Shown here: positions 11,760 to 23,560 of the stretch, in pieces
Layout of the letters: every line of letters begins with the position of its first letter
Numbering within the stretch: the stretch's first letter is position 1
NCBI GenBank assembly: GCA_006176705.1
Contig: QRFJ01000055.1
Location: 868,001 to 932,000 of the forward strand
Direction: 5' to 3'
DNA from: Cocos nucifera
Taxonomy: Eukaryota; Streptophyta; Magnoliopsida; Arecales; Arecaceae
DNA length: 64,000 nucleotides
Notes under the pieces: model-generated
The model's input: only the letters and a program-made list of their open reading frames with translations
What the model was told of the DNA's origin: nothing
Database searches by the model: none
Position numbers and translations under genes: made by a program

Positions 11760-11764
11760 TTAAC
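11760..11764 (+). repeat. Right target-site duplication of Copia-A (TTAAC)
   Basis: TTAAC matches 977-981 exactly. Removing 982-11764 rejoins the CACTA-A exon at TTAAC|ATCTTG. Confidence 0.9.
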
Positions 11765-12280
11765 ATCTTGTGTCATTACTGGGATTATACGTCGATTGAT
11801 GCTAGGATCGATGAACGATTTCTCAAGTTGGCCATCGACAGCTCATGATGCAGCCTGAAATATATTTCTGGTAAGTCAAAACTAGTTTAACTTTTATATT
11901 TTCGATATATTGGTATTTTAATTTCATAATAATACATGCCCACTTCTATCTTGCAGGAGTACTACCAATTCGAGACTCTCTAAGATGAGGAGGCTGGCCA
12001 TCAGACCTTCAAGGAGGTGGCCAAATGGAGGCTTCAAGATAGCCTCTATAGCCTTTGGCAGTCTACCATTCAGCACTCCAATTTTCAGTCACCATCAGAT
12101 TGAAGGTCCTTCATAAATCATTGGATGCAGGCAGATATATGGCAGGCTCTCTATGACCAGTGGAGTAGTGAGGAGTACTTTTATAGGTGGCAGAGTGCCT
12201 GACAGAGCTAGGCTGCTTGGCAGGATCTAATCAGACATACAGATGGCTCGATTGGCACACATGTTCTGACCGACAGACTG
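11765..12280 (+). pseudogene. CACTA-A second gene, exons 3 end and 4 (Transposase_24-like)
   Basis: Exon 3 continues to 11870, where a GTAAGT donor stands. The acceptor TCTATCTTGCAG gives exon 4 from 11957 to 12280, followed by another consensus donor GTAAGA. Exon 4 encodes EYYQFETL, EEYFYRWQSA and WQDLIRHTDGSIGTHVLTDRL, resembling the KKxxxxHTGGSxxH block typical of Ptta/En/Spm Transposase_24 proteins. Four in-frame stops show decay. The next exon is only found at about 35239, after the gypsy insertion in the intron. The splice signals and shared frame make the exon calls fairly solid; the function (binding of subterminal repeats) is by family only. Confidence 0.65.
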
Positions 12281-13131
12281 GTAAGAAATCAATACTAATA
12301 CTAAAACTCTTCACTAGAACTATAAAAACTCTTATATGTATATTTTTTATTCTCTTGATTTATAAAAAATAATAAAAAATATATTATAAAAATTTGCTTA
12401 CTTGCTAAATTACTCTAGTTTATTTTCTTGAGTTAATTTTTAATTTAATTAAAATTTCTCTTTTATACAAAAAAAACTCTACATTGACACAGCATTTAGG
12501 AAATTAGAGACCTAATTATAAAATTTAAAAAGAGAAATAAATTAATTTAATTTAGTCTTGACTGTGTGCTAATCATGAAGATTGAACATCTTGGTCTATT
12601 GCATTTTATCTTCATAATTAATTTTAAGGGCAATAACCTATTATTAGATAAGATGGGGATTTGATCATTCTTTCTTAGTCCAAAAATTATATCCTTCATT
12701 CTACGTTAACCCAAGCCTTAATTTTAAAATCAATTAGATGTCAGTCCTAAAAATTTTGAGCTCAATAGGACAAGAATGCCCTAGAGTTGGATCGAGTGCA
12801 GATTGGTTAATTGCTTGACATCTAAAGAAAGTGGTTTTTAATTGATTCCATTGATTGATCTAGCCAACTCAGTTGGTGTCTAAGAAAAGCAATGAGTAGG
12901 AAACCTCCCACATCTTATATTTACCTGATCGAGTTAGTTAGTCAATTTTGAACTTGGAGTGCTTAAAGGCGGCCTTGGAAGTTAGGAGCTATCTAGATTT
13001 AGGTTAACCCTAGGATAGAGAGTTTATGCTTGTTTAATTTGATTGCAATTAACACCTTAATATTAAACTAATTTTTCCCTTCTCATAGATTTAGGATTCT
13101 TAGATTTTTCTCTTTAGATTTTCTTCACTCT
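12281..13131 (+). other. Remains of CACTA-A intron and probable gypsy leader, no gene
   Basis: It starts as a CACTA-A intron (GTAAGAAATC, then AT-rich to about 12480). The left border of the gypsy element is not visible: no LTR-like start, PBS or duplication could be recognised. The stretch from about 12700 to 13126 (with AAACCTCCCACATCTTATATTT-like sequence) may be gypsy 5' leader, since the gag frame begins shortly after the gag-only element that follows. The last five bases, ACTCT at 13127-13131, are the left target duplication of that element. Confidence 0.4.
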
Positions 13132-14679
13132 TGTTGCCTAGAGGTAGCAACCCAAGAGGGGGGGGAGGGTGAATTGGGTTCTTATAAAAGCTTTGGCCAA
13201 ATTTAATAAGCAATTATGCTTTGATTTTAATCTAAGTGGTGACGATGAGATGTATATAATATGAGCAGCAAAATTAAAATAACAAAATTAAACAATGAAA
13301 GTAAAGTAATAATTATAAGCATGTAAAGTATATAGTGAGATAGAAGAAAAAAGTACAACACAAACACACAAAGATTTATAGTGGTTCGGAGTAATCCGCT
13401 CCTACGTCCACTCTCAAAGCTTCCTTTGGAAATTTCATTATAATCTATTCTTGATTATAGTGTATTTGTTTTTTCAGGCTCACAAACAAACCTAGTTGAT
13501 TTTCATAGGAGCACCAACCAAAATCTAACACCATTAGTTTTCTAAGTTCACTAACAATCTAGTTGATTTTTTAGAATCACCAACCAACATCTACAATATC
13601 CAATTTCAGACTTGGACGGGCCTAAATCCTAAATTTCTTTTCCCTAAAGAAACTTATAAAAAAATCAAAAAATACAAGTACAGTTTCAGCACAATATAAA
13701 AAATAGAGTATAAGCTCTTTTAAATCCTAAAGAATAAGCTAATAATGTACTCGATTGAAGCGTGGCTTTTCTTCAAATTATGCTTGAGAGGATGTAAAAG
13801 ATGTTGAAGAAGAATGCTTTGAAGGCTTGCTGAAATCTATGCACAACACTCCTCTCTTTTTTCTTTTCTTTGGATATTCAATATTTCTTATAAAATCTGA
13901 AAGATTCTCTCTCTAAATTTCTTAATCTCTTTCTTCTATTCTTTTTAATTGATTCTCCATCTTTAAATACCTTTAGAGAAGGTTGGAGTGAGAGTTCTTA
14001 GCCATTGGAAGCTCTGAAATAGCCATTGGGATCGAAAAATAGCTATTAAAAAACTATCCATTGAAGGCTGTCCGCGTAAATTGAGACCTCTCAATTTTTT
14101 ACAAGATCTCTCGTTAGATTTCGAGACCTCTCACTAGATTTTGAGATCTCTCAATTTTTCACGAGACATCTCGTCAGAACCATAAGATCTCTCAAGAAAT
14201 CTGTGAGACCTCTCGCTCTCAGAGCATAGAAATGAAGTTTCTATCTTCTGAGAACGAGACGTCTCGAGTTCAACTCGAGATCTCTTAAGACTGTGCTAGA
14301 ATACTATTTCATTATGTCAAACCACTCGAAAGCTCTTGAAAAAAATCTGAGACATCTTGAAAAATCCTGACTTCATTTTTCTTCAATGTTTGACCTTCCA
14401 AATTTGAGTTTCTTGGCCCTAAACTCTTTTAAACATAATTGCTTCCTTCAATTTTAATTTCTCCTCTTTCAATCATACTTTCTTCATACCAAGCCATCCA
14501 AATATGTATGAATTTATTCTTTTAAGTATTTTGACATGGCATCTTGAGAGAATTTATTCTTGAGATAAATTCTTTATTTTGGATACTTAAAAAATCCTAC
14601 ACATATTCTTGAAACACATGATTAGATACATAATATGCTCAATATTTTGGAATTATCAAAATCAATCTTAGGGTCAACG
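13132..14679 (-). repeat. 3' LTR of the gag-only element (1548 bp)
   Basis: On the plus strand it starts TGTTGCCTAGAGG and ends GGGTCAACG, the last base mutated from the CA seen in the partner LTR. It holds a G-run (9 G at about 13155) and many GAGACCTCTC-like motifs at 14085-14300. It is clearly similar throughout to 18653-20160. Confidence 0.88.
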
Positions 14680-14693
14680 ATCTCCTCCTTTTT
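14680..14693 (-). other. Polypurine tract of the gag-only element
   Basis: On the minus strand this reads AAAAAGGAGGAGAT directly before the LTR. It gives the element's orientation together with the PBS at 18639-18652. Confidence 0.8.
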
Positions 14694-16867
14694 GATGATG
14701 ACAAAATCTTGAGTATATGTACAATAAAAGCAAATAATGTACTTCTATATATTTTGCTAAAAAATATCATGAAGTATAAATTAAACACATAAATGAATAC
14801 TTTATGAATGTTCTCAATTATTCTTTTGGTTCATTGCACATATTTCATATACTCATAAAAAAATGTTTCAATTCATATCAGTGAGTATTAAGTTTTCATT
14901 TCAAGCATCAATATAATTCATTGAGTTACTTCAAGTATATACTCAATATTCCTCTCTTCCTTTTTGACAGCATCAAAAAGCTCATGGAAAAAAAATAAGA
15001 AATAATAATCAAAATCAATAATATGATTGTATCAAAGTAAGAATTGTATTAAGTTCAGAAAATTAATTTATATAAGTCATCAAAATCGACATCAAAGCAT
15101 TAAATTAAGAAATATATTAAATTTATGAAATCAATTTAAATGAATCATCTTCCTTTTGAAAATTTATCATTTGACTCAAAATAAATTTCAAATATTTATT
15201 TTAATTTTAGAAATTAGCTTGAATTTAAATATTATATGCTTTTCCTCTTTTTGAATGAATATGATCTTTATTTAGATTTTCAAATATGCACTTTTAAGTT
15301 TTATAAGGAATAGAGCTTTTCAAAATATTTGAATATGAAATCAAGTATAATATATACTTTAATATTCTAACTTTTCTTTTCTTAAGAAATTTTAATCAAT
15401 TAGATTTGAAAAAGATATGTATCAAAAATGTATCTAGCAAAGTAAAATAAACAGTATCAAAGTATAAGATAGTCACATTTTCAAATTTATTACTTTGAGT
15501 AAAATATTATTTTAAAATAAATAATTCATAAGAATTTTGTAATGCACATGAAAAATTTAGGATTAAATTTGAATTTTCAAATGGATTTCAAAATTTATTT
15601 CTTGGAGTAAGATTATGTTTTCAAATTAGTCAAAAAAATTTTAATCAAATCAAGTTAGAAAATATCTCTCTCCCTATTTTTCATACTTATAGCAAGATTA
15701 ATTTACTTTTCAACTTTCTTTCATTCTTTATTTCAAATCAAGCAAATTCAATACGAATTTAACCACTAAATTTAGATTTTTAAAATTTAAAATATATTTA
15801 TAATTTCAAAGACTTTTTTTATTAAATGATTACTTCTTCTTTTAATATTTTCTCTCCCTTACTTTAACAAATAGAATCATTTCTTTAAAAGATTTTTTTG
15901 ATACCAATTAAAACTAAGTTTTAGATCAAATCATGATTTTCTTGGTTCAATACCATTTAAAGATTAATTTGTAAATTCAGCTTGATACCAATGATTTTAG
16001 TTTTGAATTAAATCAAGATGAATTGATTCAAATTAAATAGTTTAAGAATTTAGAATGATAAATCAATTTAAATTGATATCAGCAAATTAGTTAAGGCAAA
16101 TCATAAAAAAAATTTTAGTCATTCTTCAAAAAGATTATTTCTTCCTTGTCATAAAAAATATTAAGCAATTAGGTTCAGAAAAGGTATGTATTTTTGAATT
16201 TATTTTAAATGATATCATATCAAACATATAGCTATGTAAAATCATATTTGAAACAAAGATATTCTTCTCTTTTTGCCAAAAAATAAATCAATCAGATACA
16301 TGGTAATAGTAAGTTGTTTGATATCAAATAATTAAAACTGAAGTTCTCTATGAATATTTAGCAATTTAAAACATTCATATCTAATAAGAATCTTTTAATT
16401 TAAATTCATTAATTACAAAATTGATATGGGAAGACTTAAAATATTATGCTGAATTTTAAAATAAACCATTTCATCTATAGCATGATATATAGAGGAGAGC
16501 ATATTAATCTTTAAAATCAAAGCATTCAAATTATTGCAAGCATCAAAATCAATCATACTTATCAAAATATGAAAGGAGTTATCATATGCATACATATTAA
16601 CAAATCATTAAAGTTAATACATCAAACTTTTAATTCATAGAGTATGATCATTTTAAGCAATGATAAATCATCAAAATCAATCAAACATGTTTAATAATTA
16701 TGTTAATTAATAATTAAAATATATTTATCAAATAAAGATGGCACAGTATGAGAATAATTTAGATTTTACCAAATAGCACCATCCATCTATTTTCATTTTC
16801 AAGACATCTATAAAAATTTTCTTCTTTTAGCTTCATTGAATCCTTGGTATACCTGCAAAATTACTTC
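14694..16867 (-). other. Non-coding interior of the gag-only element
   Basis: About 2.2 kb of AT-rich DNA where an autonomous Copia element would carry its pol gene. I found no DSG, integrase, YVDD or RNase H motif on either strand; only short spurious ORFs occur. Recurring TATCAAA/AATCAA words give it a monotonous look. Confidence 0.6.
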
Positions 16868-18590
16868 ATAATTTCTGGTACCCAAGTTTTCGTGGGTCCA
16901 TTGAAGTTAGTGCTCAAGGTTCCTTTTGGAGCCTAAATTTGTCTAACCAAAGTATGGCAATTCTTTTAAAATTGCATTCAAAAATTTTTTGGCCAATTTT
17001 ATTGCATTTAAAGTATTTAATTGAATGATTTTTAGTTGAAGCTCTTGTGAAAATACTCCTGGCATTTTGCTATTTTCTTAAAATATTAAGATCGATTTTT
17101 ATTTTATTGAAAATAGCCCCATTAACTTTTACCATAGATTGGGGATTTTGAAAACTAATGGTAAACTTTTTAGCAATAGGCTTCAAAATTTCAATCTCTC
17201 TTCTCAATTTTTATTTTCTTTTAAGAGCACTTTCTTTTCATTTAAAAGATTTTCCTTTTCTTTTAGGGAGGATCTTAAGGTATCATTATCCTTTTTAAGC
17301 TCCATGTTTTCTTTAACTAAAGAATTTTCAGATTTGATCCATTCTTCTTTTTCTTTAGTCAAAGTATTCTTTTCTTTCAAAATATCTTCTTTTTTATTTA
17401 ATAACTTATTCTTTTCATTAGCTAAAAGAAGATTAGATTTTTTGATTTCTTTATTTTAATCTTAATTTTTTGAATTCATCCATTAAATCATTGAAGGCTT
17501 CAAACAATTTCTCAAATATAAATTCGGAGGAGTTTTCAGAATTTATCTCATCCTCAATAACCATGAGGCAAAGATTTTCTACTTTCTTTTCTTCATCCAA
17601 GCTTGAAATGTCACTATCATCCCAAATTCCTAACATAGCTCTTTTCTTGATCTTTTTGGGATACTTTTTGAGTAGGGGGCAATTCGGCTTGTAATGTCCT
17701 CTTTTGTTGCAATTATAGCACGTGACACTTTTTCTTTCTTTTTTTTCTTTCTTTTTCATACTTCTCTTTAGGAGGAACTTCTTGAATTTGCTTGTGAGTA
17801 GCTCCATATCCTCATCATCATCTTCACTCTCTTCTTCATCTTCTTCTTCTTCCAACTCATCACATTCTTCATGTTGCGCAATGGATTTGAAGGCGATGGT
17901 CTTCATCTTTCTTAGCTCTTTCTCTTCCTCCTTTTGAGCCATATTCAACTCATGAGTCATGAGTGAACCCATTAATTCTTCTAGTGACAGCTTGGTGAGG
18001 TCTTTCGCTTCTTGTATGGTTGTCACCTTTGCTTTCCATTCCTTTGGCAAAGACCTTAAAACCTTGCAAACAAGTTTATAGTTAGTATAGATTTTGCTAA
18101 GACCATTTAGAGCATTAATAATATCAGTAAATTTAGAAAATATTTCAAAAATTGACTCATGTTTTTTCATTTTAAATATTTCATATTTATGAACAAGCAA
18201 GTTGATTTTGGACTCTTTTACTTGGCTTGTTCCCTCATGAGTCACTTTCAATTTTTCCCAAATTTTCTTTGCTGATGTACAAGTGGATATTCTATTAAAT
18301 TCTTATACATCAAGAGAACAATAAAGAACATTGATGGCTTTTGCATTTAATTGAGCTATCTTCTTATCAAATTCAGCCTAATCCTTTTCTAATTTGGGAA
18401 TAGACACACCATTAATTTCTATTATGGATGTGTGTGGTCCTCTAGTTATGACTCCCCATAAGTCATAGTCTAAAGCTTGTATAAAAATTTTTATTTTAGT
18501 TTTCCAAAAGGTATAATTTATGCCATTAAATAATGGTGGTCTCGATGTGGATTGGCCTTCAGCAAATAATGAGCCAAATGGGGTTGCCAT
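16868..18590 (-). pseudogene. Copia-type gag gene of the gag-only element
   Basis: Start ATG at 18590 (MATPFGSLFAEGQSTSRPPL, NGINYTFWKTKIKIFI: the usual Copia gag opening). The frame has two stops (about 18378 and 18305) and otherwise runs to 17451. It holds a UBN2-like core (IFSKFTDIINALNGL, VLRSLPKEWKAKVTTI), an acidic stretch near 17800-17870 (EEEEDEEESEDDDED), and a CCHC knuckle CYNCNKRGHYKPNC with correct CX2CX4HX4C spacing at about 17675-17720. After a frameshift near 17450 a Lys/Glu/Leu-rich coiled coil continues (NEKNKLLNKKEDILKEK) to about 17170. A last block, STNFNGPTKTWVPE, at about 16870-16920 is the linker that in full elements precedes protease. It would bind and package RNA; it is broken but only lightly decayed. 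Confidence 0.85.
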
Positions 18591-18638
18591 GATCTTTTAC
18601 TCAAGATGGTTAGGTTAATAATCAATTACAGAGCACTT

Positions 18639-18652
18639 GCTCTGATATCAAT
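18639..18652 (-). other. Primer binding site of the gag-only element
   Basis: Minus strand ATTGATATCAGAGC, one base different from the initiator-Met site ATTGGTATCAGAGC used by Copia-A, and directly beside the LTR at 18653. Confidence 0.8.
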
Positions 18653-20160
18653 TGTTGTCCAGAGGTAGCAACCTAAGGGAGGGGAGGTGAATTAGGTTCT
18701 TATAAATGCTTTGGCCAAATTTAACTCTAAGCAATTATGTACTTTGATTTTAATCTAAGTGGTGAGGATGAGATGTATATAATATGAGCAGCGAAATTAA
18801 GATAACAAAATCAAACTATGAAAGTAAAGTAAGAATTATAAGCATGCAAAGTATATAAAGAGATAGAAGAAAAAAGTATAACACAAATACATAAAGATTT
18901 ATAGTGGTTTGGAGCAACCCACTCCTACGTCGACTTCCTAAGATTTTCTTGGAAATTCCACTATAATCTATCCTTGATTATAATGTGTTTATTTTTCCAA
19001 GCTCACAAACAAACCTAGTTAATTTTCACAGGAGCACCAACTAAAACCTAACACCGTTAGTTTTTCGAGTTCACTAACAACCCAATTGATTTTTCGGGAT
19101 GACCAACCAAAACCTACAATGTCCAATTTCAGACTTGGACGGGCCTAAACCCCAAGTTTCTTCCCCCAAAGAAATTTATAAAGAAATCAAAAAATATAAG
19201 TAAAGTTTCAGCATAATATAAAAAATAGAGTATAAGCTCGTTTAAATCCTAAAGAATAAGTCAATAATGTGCTCGATTGAAGCTTGGCTTTTCTTCAAAT
19301 TATGCTTGAGAGGATGTGAAAGATGTTAGAGAAGATTGCTTTGAAGGCTCACTGAAATCTATGCACAATACTCCTCTCTTTTCTCTTTTCTTTGCATATT
19401 CAATGTTCCTCACAAAATCTAAAAAATTCTCTCTCTAAATCCCTTAATCTCTTTCTTCTATTTTTTTTAATTGATTCTTCATCTTTAAATACCTTTAGAG
19501 AAGGTTGGAGTGAGAGTTCTTAGCTGTTGAAAGCTTTGAAATAGCCATTGGGGTCGAAAAATAGCCATTGAAAAACTATCCATTGAAGGTTGTCTGCGTA
19601 GATTGAGATCTCTCAATTTTTCATGAGACCTCTTACCAAATTTTGAGATCTCTCAATTTTTCATGAGATGTCTTATCAGAACTATGAGACCTCTCACTCT
19701 CAGAGCATAGAAATGAAGTTTTTGTCTTCTAAGAATGAGACATCTTGAGTTCAACTCGAGACCTCTCGAGACTATGTCAGAATACTATTTTATTATGCTA
19801 GATCACTCGAGAGCTCTCGAAAAAAATTTGAGACGTCTCAAAAAATTCTGACTTCATTTTTTTTCAATGTTTGACCTTTCAGACTTGAGTTTTTTGATCC
19901 CAAACATTTTTAAACATAATTACTTTCTTCAATTTTAATTTTTCTTCTTTTAGTTATACTTTCTTCATATCAAGCCATCCAAATATGTATGAATTTGCTC
20001 TTTTAAGTATTTTGGCATGGCATCTTGAGAGGATTTATTTTTAAGATAAATTCTTTATTTTGGATACTTGAAAATCCCTACACACATTCTTGAAACATAT
20101 GATTAGATACATAATATACTCAATATTTTGATATCATCAAAATCAATCTCAGGGTCAACA
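18653..20160 (-). repeat. 5' LTR of the gag-only element (1508 bp)
   Basis: Plus strand TGTTGTCCAGAGG to AGGGTCAACA, i.e. canonical TG...CA. It pairs with 13132-14679, with many transitions and a few small indels between the two. ACTCT follows at 20161-20165. Confidence 0.9.
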
Positions 20161-20239
20161 ACTCTTCTCTCACTTTATTTAAAAAAAAATATAAAAACTA
20201 AAATTTTCTGTGCTTACTCTAAGGTATAATTGTAAGGCG

Positions 20240-21205
20240 TATGCTTGGTCGTAGATCGTTATGATTAGAAATCCAACCTTTTGATCTAGAAATAGAAAGA
20301 ACTTTTAGAGCCAACAGACGTAAAAACATGGATCAAAATTAGGAGAATAATCCCCTAGGCAATTGAAGGAGTACTTTACTCCTTCCACATATACCTACTC
20401 TCCTTGTATTCAAGTGCCCCCTATAGAAGCCACCAAGTATGAGATTAAGTCCAGTATAATCCAAATGTTATCCTTATTTTATGGACTTAGTAATAAAGAT
20501 CCTTATAAACATCTTAAAGAATTTCTTAAGATATGCTCAATTGTCAAGATTCATAACTTCTTCGATGATGCCCTTAGGTTGAAATTATTTCCACTCTCAC
20601 TTAAGGACAAAGCCAAATACTGGCTACATACTTTGGATTCCATGATTATATCAACCTGGGACCAACTTCAATGAGAGTTTCTCAAGAAATATTTTTTCAT
20701 AGAAAAAACTAATCAAATAAGAAAAGTCATAACTAGTTTTTTCTCAATTGGATGGAGAAATGTTCCATAAAACAAGAAAGAGGTTAAAGGATCTTATTAG
20801 AAAATATCCCCATGATGGTGTACCCAAGTGGTAGTTAATCCAATGTTTTTATGATGGACTATCTGAAAGACATCGACAAATGGTCGATGCATCATGCGAT
20901 GGGACATTCATGCTCCAAAGTGAAAATGAGGCATGGCAACTATTTAAAATTTTAAGTAAAAATTCATTACATCATATGTCTCTGCCTCTATTAGAGATAC
21001 ACCCATGTTAAACCCAAAGAGGGATGGAATCTATGAAGTAAGAAACTTCATAGATATCCATCATAAGATAGATGAATTATCTCAAAAGTTAGATCGATTA
21101 TTAAGTATAGGGCATTCCCCTTCTCCATCCAGTCATATGCAAGATGTATGTGCATTATGTTTGAGCCCCACTCACTATGCGAGTGAGTGTCTAGCTGCAC
21201 CATAA
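20240..21205 (+). pseudogene. Gypsy gag remnant
   Basis: Capsid/nucleocapsid precursor. The upstream part holds FDLEIERTFRANRRKNMDQ at about 20281-20340 before a stop. The frame from 20363 reads MKEYFTPSTYTYSP, PPIEATKYEIKSSIIQML, GLSNKDPYKHLKEFLKIC and FPLSLKDKAKYWLHTLD: a Retrotrans_gag domain. Between about 20740 and 20995 the coding frame is shifted (DGEMFHKT, LKDLIRKYPHDGVPKW, then stop, CFYDGLSERHRQMVDA). Back in frame, RNFIDIHHKIDELSQKLDRL leads to a CCHC knuckle CALCLSPTHYASEC at about 21151-21192. Stops and two frameshifts inactivate it. Confidence 0.82.
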
Positions 21206-21976
21206 TTTTTTGAATATGTACAAGTGCAAGTCCATTAAGCTCAAACTACTCATAGATCAAGGAATAATTCCTATTCTAGTATATACAATCCTGGATGGAG
21301 AAACCATCCAAATTTCTTGTGAAAACTACAACCAGTAGTTCCTTTGATGCAACAAAGATCAGGTTATCTGGATGTAACTTATAGGCATCTGTCCCAGTCA
21401 CAATACCAAACCCTCCTTAATCCACTTCGAGTACTCATAGCTTGGCTTTTGAAGAAAAAGTGGTACAAACACTTAATGGACTAGAAATGAATACCCAACT
21501 CTTTCACTCTCATACTCAATCAATAGCAAAGCTAGAAACCCAGATAGGTTAACTAGCAATAGCTTTCAGTAGGAGGAAAGAAGGTAAATTACCCAGTCAG
21601 CCCATCAATAATCCAAAAGAACAATACATGGTTGAAAGCTCCATTGGTTCTGAAACTTTTTTCGAACATGCCAAATCAATTATGACCCTTAGAAGTGGAA
21701 AAATCTTAAATCAACCTGAAGTAACCCAACAATAAGAGCAATCAATTCCAGCCACAATAGAAAAGAAGAAATCTGAAGAGAGAAAAGAACCTGTTAACCT
21801 AGTACCTGCACCTAAGGCTCCATTTTTCAGTGCTTTAGAATCTCCTCTACCTCTTGATAAGAAGGATACAAAAATGAATGAAATATTGAAACTATTTAAA
21901 TAGGTCCAGATAAACTTACCTCTTCTCGATGCCATTAAGCAAGTTTCGATCGATGCCAAATTTCTAAAAGACCTGT
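21206..21976 (+). other. Gypsy gag-protease linker, no intact ORF
   Basis: Shifted and stop-ridden. Short readable stretches (NPLRVLIAWLL; SNQFQPQ) suggest the Gln/Pro-rich linker between gag and protease of gypsy elements. Nothing independent recognised. Confidence 0.5.
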
Positions 21977-22572
21977 GTGCACAAAAATGAAAATCTAAGG
22001 CAGATACCAAGTAAAGTCCATCTAACTGAGCAGGCCAACTCAGTTTTTCAACAAATTGTCCCATCCAAACTGAAAGATCCAAGTACCCCAATTATTTCTT
22101 GTATCATAGGGGACCTCACGATGAAGAAGGTATTATTAGATTTGGGTGCAAGTGTCAACCTTTTCCCAAGTTCTATATATAACCTATTTGGATTTAGAGA
22201 GTTAAAACCCATGATGGTGACCTTACAACTAGCAGACCGATCTATTAAGATAGCCCGTGGAACGCTGGAAGATATGTTGGTGAAAGTAGATGAATTCTAC
22301 TTTTCTATTGACTTTCTTATGCCAGATATGGAATCTAGCAGCAACCCCAGCCACATACCAATCATCCTAGGTAGAATGTTCTTAGCAATCGCTAATGCTT
22401 GTATAAATTGTAGGACCGGGGTTATGGATATATCTTTTGAAAACAAGAAGTTGAGGTTGAATATTTTCAGTGCATCTCAGGAACCACCTATGTATGACCA
22501 TAACGAGATCAACTTGTTAGAGGAAGTTATAGAAGATAAATCTCCTATCTTGCTCAATTCAGATCCTTTATA
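21977..22572 (+). pseudogene. Gypsy aspartic protease domain
   Basis: Retropepsin-like domain of the polyprotein. Readable for 198 codons: VFQQIVPSKLKDPSTPIISC, then MKKVLLDLGASVNLFPSSIY with the catalytic Asp in a DLGAS context as usual for Athila/Tat (in place of D[ST]G), LKPMMVTLQLADRSIKIARG, and the second strand region IILGRMFLAIANACIN followed by DISFENKKLRLNIF. The domain itself is free of stops; the TAG at 22570-22572 ends the readable stretch, but the coding sequence resumes in the same frame. Confidence 0.85.
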
Positions 22573-23560
22573 GGCTTGCCTAACACATTTTGGAGTTGAT
22601 AATTTTGATATCGATGGATACAAAGAAGTACATGCTTTGCTAGAACCTCCCAATTTTAGCACCACTTCCCTTTGGACTGTAAAATATGAGCAATTATCAA
22701 CTCAATCAAGCCCTTTAGTACCATCCTTAGAAATACCATCTACCCTAGAGCTTAAGCCTCTTTCTACCATGCTGAAATATTCATTTCTTAGACCCAATGA
22801 TATCCTTCCAGTGATCATTGCATTTGACCTAACCACTGATCAGGAAGACAAACTTGTAGGGGTGTTCAAAGAACACAAAGAGGCTATAGGATGGTCGATC
22901 ATCGATTTGAAGGGTATAGATCCTTCTGTTTGCATGCATCACATTCACTACGAGGTTGAGGTAAAACCACATAGGGACATGCAATGAAGATTGAATCCTA
23001 ATATGCGGGAAGTCGTAAAAAAGAAAGTTATGAAATGGTTAGATGCTGGAATTATCTACCCAATTTTAGATAGCCAGTGGATTAGTCCAACCCAGGTAGC
23101 ACCCAAGAAGTCAGGTATTACCGTAGTAGAGAATGATGAAGGTGAGTTAATTCCTACTCGTACAATAACTGGTTGGCAAGTATGTGTGGACCATTGAAAG
23201 CTGAATGCCGTTACTAGGAAAGATCATTTTTCTTTGCTTTTCATTGACTAAATTTTAGAACAGCTAGCAAGATAAAATTTTTTCTATTTTCTAGATAGAT
23301 ATTCGAGATATAACCAGATCTTGATATTTCCTGTTGATCAAGAAAAGACTATCTTCATGTGCCCATATAGAACATTCGCATTTAGACGTATGCCATTTGG
23401 TCTCTGCAATGCACCAGCCACTTTTCAATGGTGCATTTTGGCCATCTTTTCTAATATGGTCGACAAATTTCTATAGGTTTTCATAGATAATTTTTTGGTA
23501 TTTGGCTCTACCTTTGATGTCTATCTTCAGAACTTAGCCAAGGTTCTTCAACGACGTGTA
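22573..23560 (+). pseudogene. Gypsy reverse transcriptase with altered active site
   Basis: Same frame as the protease. It contains LRPNDILPVIIAFDLTTDQE, then after a stop at 22985-22987 the RT start NMREVVKKKVMKWLDAGIIYPI and SQWISPTQVAPKKSG, VCVDH, and, with small shifts, YRTFAFRRMPFGLCNAPATF. The catalytic box, YMDDF in functional relatives, reads FIDNF at about 23479-23493, so the second Asp is replaced by Asn. VFGSTFDVYLQNLAKVLQR and FMICEEIVLGHIVS complete the domain. Several stops are present. Confidence 0.85.

Larger units (their letters stand above)
13132..20160 (-). mobile_element. Gag-only LTR retrotransposon (TR-GAG-like), reverse strand
   Basis: Two LTRs (13132-14679 and 18653-20160) flank a 4-kb interior with a Copia-type gag gene and no protease, integrase or RT that I can see. 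The PBS adjoins the right LTR and the polypurine tract adjoins the left LTR, so the element runs right to left. Perfect ACTCT duplications at 13127-13131 and 20161-20165 prove a single insertion. The structure fits the described non-autonomous class of terminal-repeat retrotransposons with only a gag domain (TR-GAG); mobility would need an autonomous partner. It sits next to, or inside, the leader of the gypsy element. Confidence 0.88.

Noticed and set aside
17470..17937. Plus-strand Ser/Phe-rich open frames
   Set aside because: They are the antisense of the acidic and Lys-rich gag region on the minus strand.
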